Position numbers and translations under genes: made by a program. From DATGMB01 sp035293845 (GTDB taxonomy: Bacteria > Acidobacteriota > Terriglobia > Bryobacterales > Bryobacteraceae), in contig DATGMB010000017.1 of the NCBI GenBank assembly GCA_035293845.1, positions 1 to 12,445 of the forward strand: DNA of 12,445 bases, in the 5' to 3' direction. Every line of letters starts with the position of its first letter. The stretch's first letter is position 1. The notes below the pieces were generated by a model. That model saw nothing but the letters and a program-made list of their open reading frames with translations. It had not been told where the DNA came from and made no database searches. Shown here piece by piece: positions 4,900 through 12,197 of this stretch.

Positions 4900-7593
4900 T
4901 CATTTGCCCAGGTAGAGCGCCCGCCTTGCCGGCGCGCGCAGGGGCAGCGGATACCCGATTAGACAAAACTGGTCGAGTGCGAACAGCACGGTCGATTCCA
5001 TGCCCTGTCCGATCGCCAGTTCCCATTCCCGCGCCCACGGAGTGGTCGAATCTCCGATCCCGATCAAGTGACTCATCTGCGCCCGGGGAAACCCGTACCG
5101 CTGCGGCACCGCCATCGATTGCCGCGCCAGGTCCAGATTGCGATCCCCCGTGTACGTGAAGTTTTCTGTCTTCAAACACGCAAGCGTGGCGGGCGTCCAG
5201 TACGCCGATGGAAAATTGACGATTTGATCGAGCGCCGTCGCGTTCGTGTCCGGCGGATACAGCACTTCGAACCGCGCATTCCCATAGGTCTGACGCACGA
5301 ACGTCATCACCGCGGACGTGAACTCGCCTACCAGCTTGGGCAGCAATGCGCATTCCTGGGGATACGCTGTCGGGCTCGCGTTCTGGCTCGGAATCGTCTG
5401 CATCGCAACCCCGTAGGTGCTTTGAAAAGTGCTCGTGGTGTAGGCGTCGTAGAATGGCATTCCTGCCGAGTCTGCGAAATACCACCACTGCACTTCGCCG
5501 AACTGCAGATACGGAACACATCCCGCGCCGCTCAACAGCCCCGCCATATCCGTGTACACCTGCTGCCAAAATGCCAGGCTGGCCGGGCTGAAGTTGGTCT
5601 GCAGCGCTGGTGTGTTGACGTGGCAAGGCCCGTCCGGAAACCGCTGTGCGATTCCCGCCGCCGTGGAATCGTCCCCGTTCCCCAACTCCATGCTGAACGA
5701 TGCCGTGGGAGTGATGCCGTAGCCGGCGAGTGCCCGGAAATACGCGCTATGCCAGTCCCGTGCCGCCCGATTGAGCCGCGGCAGCGCATTCAGATCCGTC
5801 AGCCAGGCTCCGTCCTCCCCGCCCACCAGGGCGGGGCTCGCCGTCGCCGTGAATGCCGTGCTGCCGGTCGAAGCCGACAGCGCCATCCCATTTCCGGCGA
5901 CGCCGGCCGCCCGCGCCGTAAGAGTCAGTATTGCCCCATTGGCGCGCGCCCAGACCGAACTGGTCCCCGCTGTGATCAGCAGCTCGAAGCACTTCGCGAT
6001 ACTCTCGGCGGTGTCGGTGATTAGATTGACGTGCGAGAGCGTCGTTCCCGCCAGCGTGATTTGCGTGGTCCCGCCGAATGCTGGAGAGCCGCTGAACGTC
6101 ACCGTCGCGGATGCGTACTGCGCCGTCGGATTGGTCAGCTCGTAGAACTGCAGGGCGCCTGCATAGTGATTCGCTCGGCCTCGGAATCCCAGCGTTTGGA
6201 TCAGCCACGCCGTCCGCTCCGGCGCGATCGCGAGTGAATGGTTCGTGTCCCAATCGGTTGCCAGCGTCGTCGTTGGATAGGTTGCGAACGTCGGCAGATT
6301 GGGGGAAGGGAGCGCGAGCTCCAGAAAATCGAAATAGACATCCGTTCCTACGCCTCCAGTATGCGAGACGGTCACCGTATGCGTCCCGGCCGGCAGTTGT
6401 CCCAGCGGCACCCGGATCAGCACATCCTCGAGCGCCCGCTCCAAGCTGAGCGCCGTTGGCGTGCCGCCATCTACTTGAATGGCGATCGTTGCTCCATGAT
6501 TCGTATACCGCGTCCCCAGGTACAGCGAATGCGTCCCAGCCGCCGTATAGGTACATTGCAGATGGTCACCCGGGTTGGTGCTATGCCGGATCGATCCGCC
6601 CGAGTAGTTCCCTCTCTCCTCCGCCCAGTCACCCGCATAAGTCACGGACGAGTCCGTATCTTCGATCCGCCGGCTGCCCGGCCCCGCCACGCTGTAAGTG
6701 AGCCCGCTCCCCGTCGCCTGCCAATTTGCGATGGTCACGGCGAATTCGCTGCGCTCGAAATTGCCGTACTGCCAGTCCGCCGCCCACGTCCACCGCAGCC
6801 GCCGTACGTTGGTGGTGTTGACAGTTGCGCCCGTAGAGTCCTTGAGGTTGCTGAAATCGAGCGACACCCGCCACACCGTCGGCGAAGTCCCTCCGCTGAA
6901 CATTCTCCACCCCGGCGACCAGCTTTCCGTCCCCGCCCCCTGCACCCCCGCGTATACGCCGACGCGGTTGCCATTTGCCCCAGGCATCCCGTTGTACGTC
7001 AATGTGATCTGCGCTCCACTCGCCGCCGCCGTAACCCCGTTGGTCGCACTTGCCTGATTGATGAAGGCCGCCAGTCCCGCTGCGATCGTTTCCAGCGTAT
7101 CGCTCGCCCCCACCTGATAATTGGCATGCTGGTCCAGCCACGCAAGCTCGACGTAATCCCCCGCCGTCGGCGTGCCCTGCAAGGTGAATTGCGCGGTGGG
7201 CTGCGTCGTCTGCCCGGCGATTGGCGTCGCATGCGCCAGCAGCGGCACCCAATGGAAGTTCTCGCTGCCGCCCGATTCCTCCCAGATCCGCACGTAACTC
7301 CACCCCACGGAATCGTAACTGGTCGAATCCATCGGAATACATCCCGTACGCGTCTCTTCGTAAGTCAATACGATGCCGCTCAGGTCTCCGTCCGGCAGGT
7401 TCCGCAGCGCGGGATGCTCGAACCCGTTATCCCGGCTCCATTCGACCACGGCCCAGTCGAACTGCTGCCGCCATGTTCCCGAGACCGTGAACCCGTTTGC
7501 GTTGGCGCCGCTCAGCGCCGCTACTGCCGTCGGCTCCTGAAAGTAGCACTGCAGATCCCGGTCCGGGCGCAATTTCGTCAATGGTTCCGGCAA
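4900..7593 (-). CDS. Large phage-type tail protein with TIM-barrel glycosidase-like and galactose-binding-like domains
   Basis: The predicted protein has 897 residues and no signal peptide. Layout: an N-terminal domain (1-~125) with LRPDRDLQCYF and HPALRNLPDGDLSG, which I associate with tail proteins of environmental phage and Acidobacteriota elements; insert domain A (134-235); a beta-sandwich resembling galactose-binding folds (about 296-428, with YSGGSIRHS and RYTNHGATIAIQVDGG); then a region like a TIM-barrel hydrolase (about 436-885) interrupted by insert domain B (495-592). LQFGEVQWWYF (697-707) resembles the acid/base strand of clan A glycosidases (Glu700), but a second catalytic acid is not certain. 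I recall Pfam families named non-contractile tail sheath with an N-terminal and a TIM-barrel domain, which may fit; this was not tested. The start is TTG at 7593: GGAGG sits 9 nt upstream and the next in-frame Met is residue 88. It probably forms part of the tail shaft or tip. It is the last gene of the tail cluster. Confidence 0.7.
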   Translation of the reverse strand: MPEPLTKLRPDRDLQCYFQEPTAVAALSGANANGFTVSGTWRQQFDWAVVEWSRDNGFEHPALRNLPDGDLSGIVLTYEETRTGCIPMDSTSYDSVGWSYVRIWEESGGSENFHWVPLLAHATPIAGQTTQPTAQFTLQGTPTAGDYVELAWLDQHANYQVGASDTLETIAAGLAAFINQASATNGVTAAASGAQITLTYNGMPGANGNRVGVYAGVQGAGTESWSPGWRMFSGGTSPTVWRVSLDFSNLKDSTGATVNTTNVRRLRWTWAADWQYGNFERSEFAVTIANWQATGSGLTYSVAGPGSRRIEDTDSSVTYAGDWAEERGNYSGGSIRHSTNPGDHLQCTYTAAGTHSLYLGTRYTNHGATIAIQVDGGTPTALSLERALEDVLIRVPLGQLPAGTHTVTVSHTGGVGTDVYFDFLELALPSPNLPTFATYPTTTLATDWDTNHSLAIAPERTAWLIQTLGFRGRANHYAGALQFYELTNPTAQYASATVTFSGSPAFGGTTQITLAGTTLSHVNLITDTAESIAKCFELLITAGTSSVWARANGAILTLTARAAGVAGNGMALSASTGSTAFTATASPALVGGEDGAWLTDLNALPRLNRAARDWHSAYFRALAGYGITPTASFSMELGNGDDSTAAGIAQRFPDGPCHVNTPALQTNFSPASLAFWQQVYTDMAGLLSGAGCVPYLQFGEVQWWYFADSAGMPFYDAYTTSTFQSTYGVAMQTIPSQNASPTAYPQECALLPKLVGEFTSAVMTFVRQTYGNARFEVLYPPDTNATALDQIVNFPSAYWTPATLACLKTENFTYTGDRNLDLARQSMAVPQRYGFPRAQMSHLIGIGDSTTPWAREWELAIGQGMESTVLFALDQFCLIGYPLPLRAPARRALYLGK

Positions 7594-7602
7594 TTCTTCT
7601 GG

Positions 7603-7609
7603 CCTCCTA
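7603..7609 (-). promoter_or_regulatory. TAGGAGG: stop codon of the hub gene fused to the Shine-Dalgarno site of the next gene
   Basis: On the minus strand TAGGAGG contains the TAG stop of the 1288-residue gene and the perfect GGAGG ribosome binding site of the 897-residue gene, whose TTG start follows 9 nt later. This fixes the TTG start and implies translational coupling, so the two tail proteins are probably made in a set ratio. Confidence 0.8.
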
Positions 7610-10600
7610 GAGTCGGATCATCACCGTCAGGTCCGCCCCCGGCTGCATCTGCCCGACCGAAAGCACCGCGAGCGTCACCTGAGCGCCTGCCATCAGCGGC
7701 GGCAGCATGTTGCCATTCGTCGAATTCGAAATCGTCTGTCCCGTCACGAACGTCACCATGCAATACGGCGCGCCGTTCACGTTCAGTTGCAAGGTAACTG
7801 GAGCATCGGCGGCCGTCCCCAGCACCGCGTACACGTCCCGCACCGAATGCGGGGTATCCACGATCAGCGGCGGCGCCGCCGCCGCATCGACAGCCAGGAA
7901 TCCTGCCACCTGGATCGAATATTGCCCGCCCGCCAGCGTGCGCAGCCCCTCGTCGTCGTTGTTCGTCAGGTACGTGCTAGCCACCGGGCTGTTACCGCGT
8001 GTGTTGGTGACGAACATCTCCGCGCAGGCCACACGAGCGTCCACCAGGGCGATCGGATACCGCCAGCTCCCGCTGTACGGGCTGCCAAAAAATCCCGTCG
8101 GAAACGGCACGATCTCCGTGCGGTTCTTGAGCAGGTACACTGCTGCCGATACCGCGTGTGCGGCCGCCGCGGTCCCGTCGATCCCGCGCGCCACCGTGTA
8201 CTGTGTCCCGCCCGCCTGCGCGGCCGTCACCCGCAGCACCTCGGCATCGATCTGCAGATAGCTGCCCACCGGCACGTTGGCCGCTGCGGCCAGCGTAAGT
8301 GCGGTATCCGTCGCTGCCATCGCGTTCGCCGGCGTGCCCAGCGCCGGCGAAAGCTCGTCCCGGTAATATAGGGTCAGCGTACCCGAGCTGATCGTCGCCG
8401 TGTTCGTCAGGCTGCCGAACGAGACACCGCTGAGCTCAACGGTGCCCCCATTCGCGCCCGCCGCCAGTCCGAAGAACGGAGCCGCGGGCACGCCATTATC
8501 CCCGCCTTCGCCCGCGCCGCCGATCTGCCACCGCGTCACCGTCGAAAGTTCCGCCGGGCACTCCACATTGCCGGCGTTCGCCGCTGCCCCGAGGATCTCG
8601 ACCGTTTCGCCCGCGCGGTTCGGAATCGTGAATACCGCCGGGCTGGTCTGCGCCATCGCCCCGAACTTCCATCCGCTCTCCGCCACCGCGAAGAAGCTGG
8701 TCGCATCCGGCATGACCGCCCACGCCGCGCCCAGCGTCAGGGTAGTCGCGGTGTTGCCTTCGATCGCCTGCTCCTGCCCCGCGCCCGTTCCCCGCGTGAT
8801 CCGTACCACAGCGCCGGCGTATCGGTTCACCGGCATGTCCAGCGTCTGATTGGCGATGGTCGTGCTCGAGAACGCCGTCGCCGCCACTTCCGGCACCACT
8901 TCCATCCGCCAGTAGAAATTCGCGTGATCGAAATTCGGATCCGGCGGCGCCGCCAGTTGTTTCGCCAGCCCGCTGTCGGTGAACGACGCGGCTAGCGTCT
9001 GCCCCGTAGCGATTCGGAACAACTCGGCGGGCGTCGTCCCGCGGTACACGTTGAACGTCGCCGTCCCCGGAGCAAAGCTCAGGCCGGTGAGCGTCACCGT
9101 ACTCGCATCCGCCACGACAGCCGCCCGCACCAGGAACGACATTCCTCCCTCGTTCCCGCTCGCGTCCACGCCCGAAATGCCGTAATACAGCGTCTGACCC
9201 GCCGCCAACGTTCCTCCGGTCCCCAGGGAAGCCGCCAGGCTTACCAGTGGAATACCCGGCCCCGGCCCCGTCGCGACGGGCGGTGGAAGAAACGCCACGC
9301 TCACGCTTGCTTCCACCGTCCCGTCGCTCGCCGTGGTTTCCGACTCCTGGATCCCGAACTGGACGTCGCCGCTGGCGTCCAGAACGCTCCCCAGTAACGG
9401 CCGCGGAATGCCCGTTCCGGCGGTCCCCTGCCGCCGTCCGCCGGGCGCCGACGTGGACTGGCCGTTGCTGTCGGCGTACCACGAATCGTCATGAATCTGC
9501 GCCGTAATCGTCGTGGTCCGGTAATTCGTTGATGGCGCGATTTTCAAAACCCGGAATGGCTGGCGCTCGAACCCTTCCTTCAGATAAGTGATCGTGATCA
9601 GGTCGCCCGGCCGTATGCCGAGCGCCTTTACGCTGGTATCGAACTCGATATAAGTATTGCCGCGAATTGACTTATCCAGGCTCATCTTCAGGATGCGCCC
9701 CGCCTGATCGTAATTCGCGATGCCCAATGCCGGCAGCGTTGCCGAGACCTCCTGCCCGGTGAGCGCGATATCTTCCGGATCCGTCAGCGTGTATCCATCC
9801 TGCTGGTAATCGTTCAGTTCATCCTGGAATTCCACGGCCAGCAGGTTCGGGGTATCGGCGATGCTCCGCGTGAACACGCGCACGCTTGGTTCGCCATTCG
9901 GTTTGCGCAGGATGCCCGAGACACCCGTGCTGCCGTCGCCGAATTCGTAGCTCGGCCAGCCCCCGTTGAGCGGCTCCGTCGCATTCGACCATGCCGGCTT
10001 CGTCGGCATCTCGTTCGCTATGCTGTCCTCGACCTTCACCGTGACCGCGCCGTTCGCCCCGTAAGTCAGCAGCAGCCGCGCGGTGTTGCGCACGCCGCGC
10101 GCCAGGTCGCCCGCGCTCCGACGGCTCTGCAGCGCCAGGTTGCATTCGAAGCGCGGCAACTGCACCGGGTTGCCGTTCAAGTCCACGGCCGGCAGCGGTT
10201 CGGCGCAGTACGCGGCCGCGGCCGCAAAGCTCGACAGGTCGATTTCGTCCACGCCCCACCCCATGCGCCGCAGATTGTCCAGCAGCACCCACGCCGGATT
10301 GTTCGTGAACTGTTCGCCGGCGGCCGACCCATCCGCGTTGTACACGGGCAGCTTCAGGCCCCTGACCAGCACTTTGATCGTCGGCAGCGCAGTCCCGTCG
10401 TTCAGCCGGTTCGGCACCACCACCGAAAGGTATGCCATGCTCCCGTAAGGGTCGCCGTCCGGGTAGTTCGAATCGACCGTCCCGCTCCGCGTCCCCAACG
10501 TCGGGATGTTGTACCAGCCCGTGCCCGTCATGTCCACGCCGGCCACGCCCAGCGGAATCTCGATATCGTTCACTAATACCGTGACGACGCCCGCGATTTC

Positions 10601-11473
10601 CCCCATCCCCAACAGCACCTGCATGCGGGTCAGATTGCCGTCATTGCGCGCGAACACGATCGGCGGTGCATACCACGCCGTGCCGTACACCAGCGGCACG
10701 AAATCGTTGTACAGGACCTCGTTGACCGAAATCGCCGACGTGTGCCAGTTCTTGTCTCCGTAACTCCGCACCGCGATCGCAGACGGCACGAACTCGATAC
10801 CGCCAAAGTTCGTCCACATCCCGCGTGCCTGGCAGCCGGCCCGGGTGTAGTCGCAGTCCGTGAACGGCGCCGCGCCGTTGAGCGTCCCTGTGCCGCCCGT
10901 GATGCCCGCCGAATACCCGCACCGATAGAATCGCGAATACTTGCCGTTCGTCCCGCCGTCGATCGCCTCCGTCCGTTCCGCATCGGTCGACGGAAAGCTC
11001 CAGGGGCACCGCCGTTGGATGCGCACCTGCGGCAGCAACAGCCGCTGCAGGCTCATCCGGTTGCCCGCCGTCAGCCGCATCGTTGCCTCGCGGATCTCGT
11101 CCGGCGGATTGCAGATCCCTTTGAAGACCACCTGAGTGTCCGTTGCAGGCTGGTTGTTGCGCAGATCGTAGAACAGGAACGTGGCGGTCAATTGCGCGCC
11201 CTTCCACCCCGTGGCGCGTTCGATTTCCGAAAAGTGCGAATCCGCGTTCGCGAGCACCAGCGAGATGCGCGGGATGCCGTCCACGCCCTGGTTGGAGGCC
11301 GCCTGCATCTCGAACACGTTGTGCTGCAGCACTCGCGGCGCATACGCGGTGCCCGCCACGGTCACGGCGTGGGTGCTCCAATGCTCGACCGTCCCGTCCG
11401 CCAGCGTGCAGTCGAACACCAGGAGCGGCGTGTCCGTGATCGCCTGTTCCTTCAAATCAAAGATGGTCTGCAT
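7607..11473 (-). CDS. Tail-tip hub protein: gpL-like [4Fe-4S] part joined to gpJ-like hub and C-terminal adhesion region
   Basis: The predicted protein has 1288 residues. The N-terminus (1-~235) resembles lambda gpL / DUF2163 tail proteins: FDCTLADGTVEHWSTHAVTV, then four cysteines, Cys156 (RRCPW), Cys185 (YRCGYSAG), Cys207 (TDCDY) and Cys214 (AGCQARG), followed by NFGGIEFVP. In lambda gpL the same C...CGY...C...C..R..-GG pattern binds a [4Fe-4S] cluster. The middle part (about 250-665) looks like the tail hub of gpJ / PF13550 proteins, with NNPAWVLLDNLRRMGWGVDE (391-410) and IDLSSFAAAAAYCAEPL (411-427). Then follow a linker rich in Gly/Ser/Pro (670-740), a fibronectin III-like domain (about 741-835, LYYGISGVDASGNEG, FNVYRGTTPAELFR), beta-rich segments with ITRGTGAGQ and VARGIDGTAAAAHA, and a beta-sandwich-like C-terminal domain (about 1200-1288). 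Start ATG with GGTGAGAG about 8 nt upstream; it overlaps the upstream gene by 17 bp. Probable role: closes the tail tube and contacts the host surface. Confidence 0.8.
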   Translation of the reverse strand: MQTIFDLKEQAITDTPLLVFDCTLADGTVEHWSTHAVTVAGTAYAPRVLQHNVFEMQAASNQGVDGIPRISLVLANADSHFSEIERATGWKGAQLTATFLFYDLRNNQPATDTQVVFKGICNPPDEIREATMRLTAGNRMSLQRLLLPQVRIQRRCPWSFPSTDAERTEAIDGGTNGKYSRFYRCGYSAGITGGTGTLNGAAPFTDCDYTRAGCQARGMWTNFGGIEFVPSAIAVRSYGDKNWHTSAISVNEVLYNDFVPLVYGTAWYAPPIVFARNDGNLTRMQVLLGMGEIAGVVTVLVNDIEIPLGVAGVDMTGTGWYNIPTLGTRSGTVDSNYPDGDPYGSMAYLSVVVPNRLNDGTALPTIKVLVRGLKLPVYNADGSAAGEQFTNNPAWVLLDNLRRMGWGVDEIDLSSFAAAAAYCAEPLPAVDLNGNPVQLPRFECNLALQSRRSAGDLARGVRNTARLLLTYGANGAVTVKVEDSIANEMPTKPAWSNATEPLNGGWPSYEFGDGSTGVSGILRKPNGEPSVRVFTRSIADTPNLLAVEFQDELNDYQQDGYTLTDPEDIALTGQEVSATLPALGIANYDQAGRILKMSLDKSIRGNTYIEFDTSVKALGIRPGDLITITYLKEGFERQPFRVLKIAPSTNYRTTTITAQIHDDSWYADSNGQSTSAPGGRRQGTAGTGIPRPLLGSVLDASGDVQFGIQESETTASDGTVEASVSVAFLPPPVATGPGPGIPLVSLAASLGTGGTLAAGQTLYYGISGVDASGNEGGMSFLVRAAVVADASTVTLTGLSFAPGTATFNVYRGTTPAELFRIATGQTLAASFTDSGLAKQLAAPPDPNFDHANFYWRMEVVPEVAATAFSSTTIANQTLDMPVNRYAGAVVRITRGTGAGQEQAIEGNTATTLTLGAAWAVMPDATSFFAVAESGWKFGAMAQTSPAVFTIPNRAGETVEILGAAANAGNVECPAELSTVTRWQIGGAGEGGDNGVPAAPFFGLAAGANGGTVELSGVSFGSLTNTATISSGTLTLYYRDELSPALGTPANAMAATDTALTLAAAANVPVGSYLQIDAEVLRVTAAQAGGTQYTVARGIDGTAAAAHAVSAAVYLLKNRTEIVPFPTGFFGSPYSGSWRYPIALVDARVACAEMFVTNTRGNSPVASTYLTNNDDEGLRTLAGGQYSIQVAGFLAVDAAAAPPLIVDTPHSVRDVYAVLGTAADAPVTLQLNVNGAPYCMVTFVTGQTISNSTNGNMLPPLMAGAQVTLAVLSVGQMQPGADLTVMIRL

Positions 11474-12197
11474 AGAAGACTCTCACCGTGCAGGAATGCC
11501 GGTTTACATCCGTCGTTACGATATCGAGCGCATCCGTGCCGAGCCGCGCGCCCACGTAGACGCCACCCCTCGTGCTCTCTCGGTACGTTGAAGCGCCCGG
11601 CTGCGCCTCGACCTGGAATCCCGCGATTGTCACCGCTCCCGCCGCCGGCAGCTCCAGTCCGAACGTGGCCACATCGGGTGTCGTTGAGAAGACGATGCGC
11701 TGCCAGCCGCCCGCGAGCGTCTGCGGAGCCCGCTGGCTGCCCGCCAGCAGGGTCACCGTGCTCCCGGCGGCGCCCTCCACGCTCGCGCTCAGGCAGTACA
11801 CGATCCCCGCCGGTCCTTCGATCGTCTGCGTGATGCTTTGCGCGCCCGCTCCCGGATTGTTCACCTGCCACCCGCCGCTCGTGCTGGAGAGCGTCAGCGC
11901 CGGCCCCTTCACCCATGCGGCCTCGTCTAGCTTGCCGCTCCATGCCAGCAGGTTCGCTTCCGGATCGAGAAACGTAAACGGGTTCAGTGTTCCCTCTGCC
12001 GCCGCGAAGAAGGTTTCGAGCACCGCCAGCTCCGCATCGCTCAGTCCACCGTATTGCAATTGCCACTCGGTGACCCCCCCGGGCGTGTCTGCCAGCGACA
12101 CCACGTGCCCGTCCGCCGAACGGTTCACCACCGTCCGCAATTTCCGCCGCTTCAACACCGGATACTGCATCAACTGCGGATACGCCAGCGTGCTCAT
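11457..12197 (-). CDS. Tail-tip protein, gpM/DUF2460-like, with inserted carbohydrate-binding-type domain
   Basis: The predicted protein has 246 residues. Residues 45-80 (EWQLQYGGLSDAELAVLETF, then EGTLNPFTFLDP) follow the pattern W-x-L...L-x-x-xE...L-x-xFF...G....FxFxDP of small minor tail proteins such as lambda gpM and DUF2460. Directly after the DP turn comes NLLAWSGKLDEAAWVKG (82-98), which opens a beta-sandwich of the sort found in phage fibres and carbohydrate-binding modules. It closes at about residue 207 with FQVEAQPGASTY. The fold of the first domain then resumes as GARLGTDALDIVTTDVNRHS (216-235). It shares this base domain with the gene just upstream, so the two are paralogues. 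It overlaps that gene by ATGA (12194-12197) and the hub gene by 17 bp. It probably sits at the tail tip between tail tube and hub; the inserted domain may touch surface glycans. Confidence 0.65.
   Translation of the reverse strand: MSTLAYPQLMQYPVLKRRKLRTVVNRSADGHVVSLADTPGGVTEWQLQYGGLSDAELAVLETFFAAAEGTLNPFTFLDPEANLLAWSGKLDEAAWVKGPALTLSSTSGGWQVNNPGAGAQSITQTIEGPAGIVYCLSASVEGAAGSTVTLLAGSQRAPQTLAGGWQRIVFSTTPDVATFGLELPAAGAVTIAGFQVEAQPGASTYRESTRGGVYVGARLGTDALDIVTTDVNRHSCTVRVFYADHL

Noticed and set aside
4917..4935. GCGCC/GGCGC stem near the convergent stop codons as a shared terminator
   Set aside because: It lies within the last codons of the tail gene, the arms are only 5 bp with a 9-nt loop, and no T-run follows on either strand.
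6238..7797. 519-codon plus-strand frame opposite the tail genes
   Set aside because: Its translation is dominated by Arg, Pro and Ser with low-complexity runs and shows no domain; it is the mirror of the real minus-strand tail proteins.
8496..9482. 328-codon minus-strand frame in another phase inside the hub gene
   Set aside because: Gly/Arg/Asp-rich shadow translation; the 1288-residue frame through the same bases carries clear domains.
10742..11833. 363-codon plus-strand frame opposite the hub and gpM-like genes
   Set aside because: Arg/Pro-rich translation without motifs, spanning the junction of two well-supported minus-strand genes.
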